A stretch of 64,000 nt of DNA from Acanthaster planci. Taxonomy: Eukaryota; Echinodermata; Asteroidea; Valvatida; Acanthasteridae. The position numbers and the translations under genes are program-made. Below the pieces are notes generated by a model. That model was not told where the DNA came from, made no database searches, and was given only the letters and a program-made list of their open reading frames with translations. Below, piece after piece: positions 10,974 through 23,167 of this stretch; the stretch's first letter is position 1, and the number at the start of each line of letters is the position of its first letter. The stretch covers positions 971,122 to 1,035,121 of the forward strand of contig NW_019091393.1 of assembly GCF_001949145.1 (NCBI RefSeq). Direction: 5' to 3'.

Positions 10974-13900
10974 TCATGAGTCTGTCTTGTCTGAGTCTAG
11001 CTTCTGCTTCTTGGCCCAATGAGGCACGTCCGTGTTGTCCTCCTCCTCCTCGTCCGACTCCTCCTGGAAGATGGCTTTGGGCTGTGTCCTGAAAGAGCAA
11101 AGATAAGTAACCGCTGGTAAATTGCTGGGTTTAAGTTCACCGTTAGTCAAGAGAGGGAACGATACAGGCTTTGATGCAACGACAGTATACTAAGGAGATA
11201 TGACAGGTGAGTCTATGGGAGCTCCATGAAGCCGCTAGCTGAAGGCTTCCATGGATGCATGTGTTGTTTCCAGCCACAGCCATAAAATTCTGCCGCGGCT
11301 TTACATGCTGTGGATTTTCAACTGAATGTGCACAAAATAGGCAAGATCTTTGCACGAGAGTGGCATGTAGGTGCAATGTGGTATCACAGGTGCAATGTGG
11401 TATCACAGGTGCAATGTGGTATCACAGGTGCAATGTGGTATCACAGGTGCAATGTGGTATCACAGGTGCAATGTGGTATCACAGGTGCAATGTGGTATCA
11501 CAGGTGCAATGTGGTATCACAGGTGCAAAGGGAAACTAACCAAGCATGGACAAGTTGGATCAAGGACCATAGTTAACCACAGTTTGACTGACTCTGATCG
11601 AACACGTGCTAGTTGATGATGGTTTGACTAGTCTAGTCAACTATTTGCGACCAGCCTAATGAGGTTGATTGCGTCGTTGGTTGCCATTAACCGGTTTTAA
11701 TAGCACAGAGCAAAGAGGACCATTTATAAGAAAAATGCCAGAAAACCAGTATGTCACAAGTGAACAACCATTTTAACTGTAATCTTTTGCTATTTTACCC
11801 TTCCTTCGGCCTCCCTTTCTCTCCGTCAGCCTGACAACGGTTGTTCCCAATTCAACTTCACCGCACATGCGCTAGGTATGTCACGAACCAACCACTAGTT
11901 AACTAGTGGTTCTTGATCTAACTTGCGCCATGCTGTAGGGAAATCCTTGAATAACAGGTAAAAAAAAATGAATGTGCTGACAACAAACTCACTGGGAATA
12001 TGCGGGGGCAATCCAATACGGATTGGACGAGGCGTCCTTGGCATGGCGTAGGATGGCTTCTCTGGGGTTGCTGTCATCTTTCTTGTTGACGGCGATGACC
12101 TTGGCCACGTAGGATGACAGGCTGGCTCCACCAGAGCCTACCCGGCCCCCACGACCTGAATAGACAAAGTAAGAGAAAGAGACACCAGAAAAGTCAGGTG
12201 TCTGCAAGTCGACTGTGAGATATTTTTATGTGGGCAAGACTGTGAAGGGTTCTGATGTAAGGTCCAACAAGAATTCGTTTACATCTCTTGAGAGATGTGT
12301 GGGTTGAAACATGTTGAGAGTGAAAAATATGAGAAAGATACTTGAAAATAGCCCTTGTTTGTACTGTTAGCAAGACAAGAAAAGTAAAGAGGGGTAGGGG
12401 GTGTGTTTTGAGATACAACAAATATCCACGAAAAACCCTTGGAAACTCAGACGCTTAGCTTGACATTTTTCTTGGTTGTTGTTGCCGATACGGGGAGTGG
12501 ACGGTTCCTTTGGGGGCTTTGCTCACCTGAGGTGATGGGTAGGTCTGGTCGGTGCGACTTGAGAGGGTCTTGTCGGTCCTTCTGCGACTGTTTGTATGAC
12601 ATCAGCAGCTTGGGTTGGTCTTTACGGTACATGCGAAGCATGTGAGCTGAAAGAAAACGATGAGTAGGGTATCACTGCCAAGCAAGCGAAGCATATGATG
12701 CAAACTTCAGCACTTGGAGATTCACATTCATCGTTCAACTTCCACTCTCCATAGCTTTTATAGAAATCCTTGTTTGCAAAAATATGAAATTTATATTAAA
12801 ATTTCATATTAAACATTTATGTACAAACATCCACTATCAGGGTTAGGTGAAAACTCAAATACTTAGCTTGATATTTTTCCAGGCTGTTTTTGCCGATGGG
12901 GGGGGGTTCGTTTGGGGTTATCAGGGTTAGAAGAAGTAATGACAAAGAAACAATTATGATCTTTTAAAGCTTCAATCTTTTTAGTCAAAAAGTAGCACAA
13001 AGCAAGCTGGAAGTTTAAAGTTTTGGCGATGATTACAGAAAACAGAATGTAAAACAATGCCGGTATTAAGCTAGATTGTAAACGTACGTGTGATGACGTG
13101 GTCATTTCTGACTATGTCTGGTTCCTTGGCTTTCCTCTTCTTCTTCACCACACACAGCTTAGCACCCCTGCGAGTAAGAAAAAACAAATGTGAAAGAACA
13201 TGGGCAAAAGGGCCAGTAAGGATTCTGGTTGTCAAACACGGACATCATACAAAAAGACTAGATTTGCTGTGTCATTTATCAGCCTACATAGCTCACTGAA
13301 GCCACCGGTGGCCATGTTACCATGCCAAACACAAAGGTAATACAAAGGCTTGCTAACCATTGTTAACCAATGATCACGTTTGTATTTGGCCCAGTGTGAT
13401 GGCCACCGGTGACTTCGATATAAGAGCTAAATATTCTCTTCACAGGTAAGGTCATCAGACTACTGAAAGATCCATGTCTTTGAAAAGCTGAACTTGTGTT
13501 AGTCTAGTTTCATGCTTCAAACTCAAATTGCTTGGCCAGTCTCTCTGGTGTAAAAGGCTGAAAAAAGTGTTTTAAAAACTGAGCAGAGCTGGTAAACCAT
13601 TCAGACTTGGCACTGCTGGGTGGGAATTTTAAAGGACTTTAACGGCAACATAGTAAAGTTTGTCTGATTTTTTATTTTCACAGATGTTTTTGGCAAGGTC
13701 TCAGTCTGTTTCCAACCCCTACCTGTGACTCTTGTTTGGGTCATAGAAGATCTTGGCGTCTCCGTTGCCACAACCGACAATGATCTGATTCAGCTTTGGA
13801 TGCCACAAGCACCTAGCTACGCCCTGCAATGTCAACATTAAAATAATGATTAGCTGTCAGTGCTGTGGTCGGGACCATCGCAAGACCAGACGCAANNNNN

Positions 13901-16900
13901 NNNNNNNNNNNNNNNNNNNNNNNNNNNNNNNNNNNNNNNNNNNNNNNNNNNNNNNNNNNNNNNNNNNNNNNNNNNNNNNNNNNNNNNNNNNNNNNNNNNN
14001 NNNNNNNNNNNNNNNNNNNNNNNNNNNNNNNNNNNNNNNNNNNNNNNNNNNNNNNNNNNNNNNNNNNNNNNNNNNNNNNNNNNNNNNNNNNNNNNNNNNN
14101 NNNNNNNNNNNNNNNNNNNNNNNNNNNNNNNNNNNNNNNNNNNNNNNNNNNNNNNNNNNNNNNNNNNNNNNNNNNNNNNNNNNNNNNNNNNNNNNNNNNN
14201 NNNNNNNNNNNNNNNNNNNNNNNNNNNNNNNNNNNNNNNNNNNNNNNNNNNNNNNNNNNNNNNNNNNNNNNNNNNNNNNNNNNNNNNNNNNNNNNNNNNN
14301 NNNNNNNNNNNNNNNNNNNNNNNNNNNNNNNNNNNNNNNNNNNNNNNNNNNNNNNNNNNNNNNNNNNNNNNNNNNNNNNNNNNNNNNNNNNNNNNNNNNN
14401 NNNNNNNNNNNNNNNNNNNNNNNNNNNNNNNNNNNNNNNNNNNNNNNNNNNNNNNNNNNNNNNNNNNNNNNNNNNNNNNNNNNNNNNNNNNNNNNNNNNN
14501 NNNNNNNNNNNNNNNNNNNNNNNNNNNNNNNNNNNNNNNNNNNNNNNNNNNNNNNNNNNNNNNNNNNNNNNNNNNNNNNNNNNNNNNNNNNNNNNNNNNN
14601 NNNNNNNNNNNNNNNNNNNNNNNNNNNNNNNNNNNNNNNNNNNNNNNNNNNNNNNNNNNNNNNNNNNNNNNNNNNNNNNNNNNNNNNNNNNNNNNNNNNN
14701 NNNNNNNNNNNNNNNNNNNNNNNNNNNNNNNNNNNNNNNNNNNNNNNNNNNNNNNNNNNNNNNNNNNNNNNNNNNNNNNNNNNNNNNNNNNNNNNNNNNN
14801 NNNNNNNNNNNNNNNNNNNNNNNNNNNNNNNNNNNNNNNNNNNNNNNNNNNNNNNNNNNNNNNNNNAGACCAGACCCAAGACCAGACACAAGACCAGACA
14901 CAAAGCCAGACACAAGACCACACCCAAGACCAGACCCAAGACCAGACACAAGACCAAACACAAGACCAAACGCAAGACCAAACACAGGACCCGACAGAAG
15001 ACCAGTCACATGCAACAGGGTGAACAATGACAAAGGAATGCTTTTGCTGCAGTTCATTTGAAGAGCTTGTGACTTGAATGCAGACTGGAGGTCTTGTGTT
15101 GGTCTTGTAGAGTATTGTGATAGTCTTAAGACTAACAAAAGTGTCAGCAATTGTTGGCAAGTGTTAAACTTAACTCAAGTTAGCAAAAGTGGGGAATATA
15201 AATCTGTACCCCTGCAGTAATGAAGCGGGTGTGTCCCATAAAACAAGTCTCCCGCCCAAGGCTATGAAAATGAAAGATTACTTCTAAAGACCTACCGCAT
15301 CGCCACACGGAATCTCAGTGACAGTGTCGAAAGTTTCTCGGTCCAGAAAGACCAGTTTACCCTCCCCTTCCCCTTTCTTGACAGAGGTGCACGTGACTAT
15401 CATCTTGTCGTCTGGGCTGAACAGGCAGTCTACCCTGCTGGGGAAGAGGGGAGGATTGTGGGTGAGGGCAAAGCATAACTTGGTGATGGGTCTAACATAG
15501 GTTTTGCAAACAGCAAAAGAATCCTGTGTCTCTAAGTAGGAGACTTTACCGCACTTGTTTCAGCCCAGCTGAAAGCAAACAAAAGCCCATGAGGGCAGAG
15601 ACTGTTTCTGTTGGTTAATATTAATTGACTCAATCCTCAACATGGCTGTCGGGGTTGCACACAGCCTACGGGGAGTTGAGAAGCCTCCTGAAGATAGTAA
15701 CAGCCTGACTATCAGGGGTAATACTAGATCAAAAGCTTCAATCCCTCATTAAATAATGATGGAAGTAGGAAATACAAAACGTCTTTGTAACAAAGTGATA
15801 TACATAAATCAAGACACAAGAACAGTTGTGAATTCTTACCCTGAGAAATAGTTTATGAGTCCAGTTGTGACGTTTATCGGTCTCTTAAAGTTACGTAAGT
15901 CCCACAACTTCAGCGTATCGTCCCCTAGGATGTGAGGAACCAGACAAGTCCGTGATGGATATTGACAGTAACTTTCATTTATTTCTTTCTTTTGGGAAAA
16001 GTGAGAGGTGACTATTCTTCATGTTGTCAAATCTTTTGTTTACCTCCTCGTGTGGCAAAGACCCTGTTGTCGTAGGAAAACGTCATGCAGGTGCTGTCAC
16101 TGCCAACAGCATGGGCCGTCTTCTGGTGGTACGTTGGTCTTATCTTAAAAACAAAAAAAGTGGAATAAAATGACGGGATATTGGAGATCCTCTCCGCACA
16201 TACCGTACTCTACCTCTCTATGGTGTAAACAAATTTCTGGATTTACATTTTTTAAAGAGCTATTTGTTTTTTTTTACAATTTAAAAGGCCTGTGCTACTT
16301 CCTGACACTGTGCTGAGTTTTTGGCAGACTCACGAATGGTTTCTTGACATCCCAGAGCTGCAGACTGCCATCCTGGCATGGGGCTGCGATCAGCTTGGCG
16401 TCGCGGCTGAAGGTGCAGCATGTAGGCACCGTCTTACGGCCACCGACCGACCGGAACTTAATGACCTCCTTCTGGCGTTTGGGCTGGTTGAAATCCCATA
16501 TTCCTAACCGTCCTGACCAATGGAAGCGACACAACAATCTTTTGTAGTGCGTTACAAGGAGACTTCATGGGTTTTAGAAAGGACCACAAAGGGAGAGAAC
16601 TTGATTAATCAACTCTGCTCTGAATCAGTTCCGTCTGTCTGGTGAATACAGGCTTTGCGCGGCAGCCACCTTGTGAGGTAGTTCTCTGATCCAAAGGGAA
16701 AACTCCTTTGTGCATACCCTATGGAACAAAAGCAATGGCCTGCAAGATGGCAGCCATGAAAACCCTCTATTTGTAGTGTTAGACTCAGTGTTCGCTGTTT
16801 AACAAGCAGTTCTTACCCATCATCTGAGCAAGTGATGAATTCCTCTTTGACTTTTGGGTTCCAGCAAGCCCCATTCAGGGCAGCCACATGACCCTGAAGA

Positions 16901-19900
16901 GAGAAGTAAAAACCTGACAAAAATTACTCAAATTGGATGCAAAGGCTTCTCATGTGAGATCTCCAAAGAACATGATCAGAATACCATAGCAAATGAATTG
17001 TTAGCAGTCAACGGCAGGTTGACCCAGGTGAGAAGATGAAAATGCATTTGCCTCAGAAACTCACAAAACAGTTTCCACTTCTTAAACCCTAGACCCTCCA
17101 AAATCCTCCAAACTCCACAACAAGACTTGCAAGGATTTTTCAGGATTGGGGAAGGTAGAGACATCACTATTACTGTATAAAGGGCTAGTTGTTCCTTGGA
17201 AGCCTTCATTACAAAGAATAAGTCATTGTGTCCCTGCACAGTTGCCAAGTGGAGTAAGGCTTTGGTTCCACGGCTACATACCGGTGCTTTGGATCTTAGT
17301 GGGCATACCTTGGTCTTGGCCATGTCCACTATGTACTGGTCACCTTTGGCACACTCCATGACCTCAAAGCCGTCGCGGTCGATGACCTTAGCCTGCGCCT
17401 TGGCAGCTGCTACAAGAATGCAGTCGCCTGTGATGCTGTACTGCAATGTCTTAATCTGATGACTGCAAAAGAAGAAACGAGAGGCAGTTTCACATCGTGA
17501 CCCAGACAGTAGTAAAAGTAAGTTGCAACTACAGCGAGCGGTAGACAGCACATTTCACAAAGCATAGCTAACCTAACTACGCAGCATATGAGAATTCAGC
17601 AAAACCTTTCCTTTTTTTAACCAGGTATTTACTCTTGAAACTTTGCCCGCTGGGAAACTGACTGGACTGGAAGGCTGTCTGTGTATCAAGATATCTTCAA
17701 GCATCAGGCTCCAGATCAGACAGAATAGAGGCAGCGACACCGTCAGGCCTAGTGCGAGCACAGGCTGGCCTACTGACCTTTCACACGGTTGCAGCGACCG
17801 GAATGAATGCAGCGATGAGTCCATGGCCGCAAAGTCCCACATTTTCATCTCATAGTCATAGCCGCCTGTCACTAACCGTGAACCCGACGGGTCCAAGCTG
17901 ATGGCTGAGACCTGCATGGATCAGTTGAGACGTGAGGCAGGAATTAATCAATATACCCATGTGTGCGGTACCTCGAGAGGTGAAAATTCCAAATGTTACT
18001 GTCAATGTAGAGCACGCAGGACAACTCTCCTTTATTAACATGACTAGCGATCAAAAAGGAATTACAATTTGAAATAAAAAAAAGAAAACTTTACTGAGTG
18101 TTTTTCATGTCATATAATTTTTTGTTGGATGTCAATGAACAGAGAAAATTCAAAGGCTAAATCTTAAATTTTTGAAATGGGAAAGTTAATTTATGCAGTT
18201 AAAACGCTTAAAAGAGTGACAAAGATGCAGAAGAATCCAATGGAAATTGAGGTCAAAACTCACCGTCTTAGGTCCATGGTTTAGTACAATTTCATGAGAG
18301 GCCGGTATCTTGCTGACAAGGCTCTGCAAAAAAAATCTTAATGCCACTTCAACGTTCCATTTTTATGTAATGTAAAGCAGCGGGAAGATATGTCGCGAAC
18401 GAAACGTTAACATTGACCACTGAAAAATATAAAAATGAAGTAATCAAAAGGAAAGGGGAGTGGGATTTGAACTTGATATCATTCAAAACTTGTCAGGGAA
18501 AACTGCTTTAACCACTTCGTGCCGGTGGCAGTTATCAAAGTGATGATGCTGGGACGGGATGATTATCATTTTCTTCTGTTTTCAAAATCCTTTAAAAATT
18601 CCTATCTTCACTTACACCCACACGAAGGACTGTCTGGTTTCTACTCTAATCTGACAGACAACATCTATTGACACTGGATTATTTTAGCCAGGCCTGCTGC
18701 CTTGTAAAAAGAGCCCAGATTTTGCGGTGTTACATAATTTTCTTTTGTTCACGAAACTGGCACAGTGGGCTGCTGACCTCTTTTCAATAGGAGCCAGATT
18801 AGCATGCAGCGGTGCTGTGTGGCTCATTGCTGCGGTGGTGGAGCGTTTTTGTCCCCCAATGGTAATCTGCTCACACTAAAACCCCTAAAACAAGGCTAGA
18901 AAACGTGAAAAAATGTTGGTAATGCCCAGCAGCCTGGACTTTTGTTCCGAGTACGGTCTTTTGTTGCAAGGCCCAGTTCCCTTGTCCGATTTCAGAGACA
19001 CCGGCCATGCGTATAAAGAATATGAGTCCTGTACCGGAAACCCCAGTGCCAAGTGGTTAAAATATCATATATTTGATTTTTCCAACCAAAAAATCCAAGC
19101 TTCATCCCAAAAATAGAAATTGATAACAGCGGAATTTAGCAGGGACAATGTTCTTACATCATCTTCTTCCTCTTGATTATCGTCAATCTCATCATCATCA
19201 ACATCTGATTCATCATCAGCCTGGCTCACTTCATTCGCCTTTGACGAGGATGTTTTGGAGGTCGTTGGGGCTTGAAACCCTGGTGGCATAGGTGGACCTG
19301 AGCGATTGAGAAACCAAACATGTCTCAAGAAACGCTTCCTCCACATGCAAGGAATGTTTTGCTGCCCTGCTCTGAAGAGAGAGATTTTACCATCCAAGTT
19401 TAATGATCAAACTTTCAAAGAACTCTCTCTTGAGATCACCCTTTCCGGAACTGTTGGACCTTTACAACCCCAACTGGAATACTTTCAAAGTATCAAAGCT
19501 CTCACTGTATGCATTCTTGCAACTTTTAGGATTGCATACAATATTTCATGGACAAACCCGGCAAGTTTTTTTTTAAACTGTACACCTTTGGATATCCTGG
19601 ATGTTTGGGATTAGACAAAAACCTGAAAGGTTTGTTGCATTTTTTTTGGTTTACCGATCATTTCTGTATCACTATCACTGGAATCTTCAGAATCATCGCT
19701 GTCGCTGCTTTTGTGGCTGTCGGCCCTTTCTGCTCTTTTCCCAGACGGCTTTGCCGGTTGCACAGTGCCCTCTGGTTTCTTGGCTGTCAACTGTTGAGCT
19801 GTGCGCCGTGTCTGTTCAAACATCGCACTCACATCAAATGTCCTGGCTTTTTTACCTTGGTGTTTACAAACAAATTGTACAAACTATGACTAAATATTTG

Positions 19901-22028
19901 AAGTGTACCTCCCTGGAGGAAGTAAAAGCAGGATTGAGGGCAGAATGAGCCTGTCCACTATTATGCTAGGCCCAAATATTTGGCCGAAGCTTGAAATCCA
20001 ATACAAGTCTATGATAGTGGCGGTTGCCACTACCCATAGGGCTGTGTGTAATTCTAAGCCGGAGCCAAACAATTCAGACATGCCGTCGATTTGCATGGGG
20101 CTTAATGTACATTACAAGTTGACAGTACCAGGGAGGTACAGTTGGTTTTCTGCACAGTGGAGGATTTTTCGCAAGACTTGGGGAGAATCCTCGTAAAGAA
20201 TTACCTTGAAATTAGGATTTAACAAATATCGACAATGCCAAAATTGTGTGTTGTCAAATTTGCTACTTACAATGACACAGAGTTGATCTCTGGGGCTAAT
20301 TTGTGATAAGTTTTGCCTTCAGGAAATAGGCAGTTTTATCGCTGCCTCAGCTGGTTTTAACCGCTACACGTATCATTTCATTAACATGGGCCCAGAAAGC
20401 TTTAATATCTTTGCCTGAGGTAAAACAATTCAACAAGCCAAGCTGCCCTCTAGCGCCTGAGGCTGTGGTCAGATTTACTGTATCAACCAACATGGTGCAC
20501 TTACCAAACCCCGAGAAGCCCATAACTTTGGCCATGTCATCCTCCAGTTTGGCAGATCTTTCCTCAGAGTCATCTTCGTGATCCACCCTCATGCTGGCTG
20601 AAATGTTTCCACCCCCACGTCCCCTCGCACCTTAAAGTTCAAACATTTGGACACAATTTTAAGGCGCAATTATGGAGACATTCTCCACACAGCTTTCAGG
20701 CATTTAACTTAGACTTCGACAAAACAAGGACATTCCAGGTTACATTCTAATTCTGAAAATGGAGAATGTTCATATGAAAACATTTATCTCTAAGCAGCGT
20801 AGCCGTTGTCTGTCATTCTGCCTTCTAACAGAACTTGGGCTGTACCGCGTCTTTCAGAAGAGTTGAGGGTGTGATATGTTGATGGTAATGTGCGTGTTGA
20901 CGATGTGTTGGCGGTAGTAAGACCGCTTTAGGCTCATAGTCATGATGGTCTTGCCATGTTGTAAGCCTACAGTATAGTCCTGGATATCTCCATTATCAGT
21001 TGAAATTTCCATGGGATAGCTGAGACCTGTAAACAGGGCCAACTCCTTTGTCAATAAGGAGTATGTATAGGGCCTTGTTTATGGGTCTAGGGCTAGCCGT
21101 ACCTACTTACAATCTTGGACAAAATTGTTGAAACATGTGTCATACAATAGCCCCACTCCCCAGGTCAATGTTGCCATTTCCAGTTGGAGTACAGATGGCG
21201 CAGTGAGACCCCAACATTGAGAGGGGGCCTGGGGATGGGGGCCTAACGACGTTTGGCCAGGGTTATAGCTGGAAGTGATTCATGACCACGATGACAGTGT
21301 GTTTGTTTCAGTGTTTGAAAAGAGTTCCATACAGGCTACGGACAACGCTACTTTTCCCTTAAAATGGTGAAGCTGTCACAAAGTGATAACACATCCTAAA
21401 AACATGAAAAAGTGAAATTAAGCTGGGAAACTTCCCAAACATTTACTTAGAAATTACACAGGTTTTCTTCAGGCAGGTCTCATAGGTTTATGCACGGAGA
21501 TATCGAGTGTTGTCTGTATGGAACTCTCTCCCAATGTCTAATTAATGACGTGACAGCATGGATGACTAACATGCAATGCAGCCTAAAAACTACAGACTAA
21601 AGGTCAATCACTGATAACGTACAGGCATTATCAGAAAAATACTAAACAGAAGCAAAAGACTATGAGTAGTTGAGTTAGGCTAAGTAGCTAAGTGGGTGCC
21701 CGACAGGGCAGGTAATGCAGGTTAAACTGTTTCGACTGGTTGGGCGTATGGGCCTAGTAAGTAGTATAGCAATAGAAAAGTAGCAGGCCAAGCAAAAGTT
21801 AGGAAAGCTGGTGCTGGTCTGGTCATACTGGTAAACTAAAAATGATATGAGCAGATTTTTGAATGCGCGCATAACAAACGCCCAAACTCCTATCACCAGA
21901 TCACAAAGTTACACGTAAGTATCTCTGGAAACGTTTTCAATGCCACAAAGGAAATTAAAGAGTGCTATAAACAACGTACAATTGCGAAGTAGTCGCATTT
22001 CTTCCAAGTCGTCATCGGAGTCCGCCAT
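10974..22028 (-). CDS. WDR70: WD repeat-containing protein 70 (17 exons, one apparent frameshift)
   Basis: Exons, 5' to 3' on the minus strand: 22028-21980, 20630-20505, 19855-19655, 19297-19158, 18323-18264, 17911-17778, 17462-17309, 16893-16817, 16512-16334, 16143-16044, 15924-15840, 15434-15296, 13823-13723, 13167-13088, 12646-12527, 12155-11993, 11088-10974. They join to about 673 aa (human WDR70 about 654). Matching blocks run in family order: MGFSGFGKKARTFD, AMFEQTRRTA, an acidic/serine-rich stretch, DPSGSRLVTGGYDY, FRSLQPCE, VIDRDGFEVMECAKGDQY, repeated WD units, CLWHPKLNQI, DPLKSHRPDLP, GRGGRVG, DDSNPREAILRHAK and PYWIAPAYSQ. WDR70 is a nuclear beta-propeller protein reported in chromatin and DNA-damage responses. 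All joins use GT-AG sites and keep phase except exon 9, which has one base too many near 16500. The assembly gap at 13896-14866 falls in an intron. Confidence 0.95.
11371..11528. repeat. 19-bp tandem repeat (minisatellite), about 8.3 copies
   Basis: The unit GTGCAATGTGGTATCACAG is repeated head to tail eight times without visible differences, ending in a partial unit. It lies in the last intron of WDR70. The perfect identity suggests recent expansion, or collapsed or variable copy number. Open frames through it (CGITGAMWYHRCNVV-type) are repeat artefacts. Confidence 0.95.
11890..11911. repeat. 22-base perfect palindrome
   Basis: The 11-base half-site AACCACTAGTT is followed directly by its exact reverse complement, with no spacer. 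It lies in the last WDR70 intron, 82 bases from exon 16. It could form a cruciform or hairpin, or be a dimeric protein site; no function is evident. Confidence 0.7.
12445..12918. repeat. diverged direct repeat flanking WDR70 exon 15
   Basis: The segment at about 12445-12520 (AAACTCAGACGCTTAGCTTG and following bases, through TTGCCGAT to a G-run and TTTGGGG) reappears in diverged form at about 12849-12918, on the other side of exon 15 (12527-12646). This is consistent with a local duplication that spanned the exon and lost one exon copy, or with duplicated intronic sequence only. Confidence 0.5.
13880..15010. repeat. 12-bp minisatellite interrupted by an assembly gap
   Basis: On the right of the gap (14867-15010) the sequence is twelve imperfect copies of a 12-base unit, AGACCAGACACA and variants. 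Just before the gap, 13880-13895 reads AAGACCAGACGCAA, the same unit. The gap of 971 N is therefore most likely filled by the same array. It sits in WDR70 intron 12. Long X-filled frames across it are artefacts. Confidence 0.85.
13896..14866. other. assembly gap (N)
   Basis: Run of 971 undetermined bases inside the 12-bp minisatellite in a WDR70 intron. The true length is unknown. Confidence 0.99.
16498..16503 (-). other. WDR70: apparent one-base insertion (frameshift) in WDR70 exon 9
   Basis: Splicing exon 8 (ends GAT GAT GG at 16817) to exon 9 (starts at 16512 after TTGGTCAG) reads DDGTVR, matching the vertebrate NDATVR, but then runs out of frame. One base later the frame reads WDFNQPKRQKEV, again matching. 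Exactly one base of AATA is surplus. A read or assembly error is the simplest cause; a real allelic frameshift is possible. Confidence 0.75.
16674..16769. repeat. dispersed repeat (copy also at 25780-25862)
   Basis: The order of words AGGTAGTTCT, CCAAAGGGAAA, CTCCTTTGTG and GCAAGATGGCAGC followed by AAAACCCTCTA is shared, with small differences, between this intron of WDR70 and 25780-25862, in the same orientation. The family and true ends are not recognised. Confidence 0.6.
18508..19060. mobile_element. inverted-repeat element in WDR70 intron 4 (copy 2, longer)
   Basis: It begins TTAACCACTTCGTGCCGG and ends with an inverted version (the reverse complement of the end reads TTAACCACTTGGCACTGGGG). 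The interior shares blocks with the 332-base copy at 7874-8205 but is about 220 bases longer in the middle. A non-autonomous DNA element family with terminal inverted repeats is the likely explanation. No transposase-like frame is present. Confidence 0.65.
19904..20140. mobile_element. foldback element in WDR70 intron 2
   Basis: Perfect 13-base terminal inverted repeats (TGTACCTCCCTGG and its reverse complement) bound a 237-base element. Inside, a second inverted pair is visible (GGCCGAAGCTTGAAAT against TTCTAAGCCGGAGCC). The interior resembles 40005-40120 and part of 58230-58303, indicating a dispersed family. Confidence 0.65.
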
Positions 22029-23167
22029 TTTGGCTACGGGTTTGTTGATATCATTTAAACCATGCGCCAGAAGGAGAAATTTCCCGGCACGCAACTTCAG
22101 AATTTCGATGAACCAAAAATGGTGGGCGGGACCCTGAATTTGCTGATAGGGGGGGTGCGGTGTCAGCCACCTTGAGCCGATCTTGAGTCATTAGCTTGGA
22201 TTACGAGTTAACATATTTCTTCGGAACACTTTCAGTTAAATTTGGCAGGCTTTGGTCTTACCAGCCCTTTGGTGCATCTCTCTGGCAAACAATTAACCTC
22301 CAAGCCTATAAATAGTAACTGATAAAATTCTGGTAAAATTTAACGTGTTTAGTTGATTGTCCAGAGTTTTAATGTTTCTTTCACTACCATGTTTTTGGAG
22401 GGGGATGTGGAATATTTTCACCTTAAAGAAAAATCCAACGCAGTATTTTTTTTTCAAGAATTGAGTACGCGTGCAGTGTTGTAGGTTCGTAACGGCCGAG
22501 TTAAGAGATTCTTGACATTTTTTCTACAACAGGAAAGCTGTAGTGTCATTTTTCACGTTTATTTCCGAAAAATGGTCTTTATTTCAGTCTTCTTTAATGA
22601 GGGTAAACTCCATCAGTGCACAGCACTGCTTTTCATGGAGGCCCTCAGTGACAAGTATTTTTAGATAAGAACATGTACGTTCAACAGCAAAAAAATAAGA
22701 CATTACACACAGCGATGTAACATAAAAACAGTAAGAAGTTTGGACAAATGCAGTTATTTAAAATCAATTTTTAAGAGGAGGATTAAACAATGTATAAACA
22801 TGGAAAATATAAATATTCAATATAACATCTAAAATGTGCTTATTGGCAGACCTTTATGACATACATGTACAGATATATTGCTGGACTTACAAAGTATTAT
22901 TGTTAACACGTGAAATGGAGTAAGTTATTCAAATTCTGAGTAAATAATTTGGATTTAGGATGTGTCTTGTCATCTGTTTTTACAAAATTCATTTTGCATA
23001 ACTCAAGATGCATTTTCATTCCTGAATCGACATCACTTTAGGTCTGGGGCAGTTTTTCCTTGCAGGATTTAATTTTCGGGCAAGCATTCATGCACTTTCT
23101 CCAGGCAAGCTTGCGTCCTATAATCACTACGCTAAACATCTATGGCTTTCATCTGAGCTAAACATCT
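22029..23167. other. WDR70 upstream region and non-coding spacer
   Basis: The WDR70 5' untranslated region and promoter should lie in the first 100-200 bases (22029 to about 22200), where the sequence is richer in CpG. The remainder is AT-rich without coding signal. No TATA box is convincing. Confidence 0.45.

Noticed and set aside
11255-11616. Repetitive frames (CGITGAMWYHRCNVV-type) on the plus strand
   Set aside because: They only translate the 19-bp tandem repeat in a WDR70 intron.
13813-15160. Several 370-445 codon frames on both strands
   Set aside because: They are made of the N gap and the 12-bp minisatellite, which is open in many frames.
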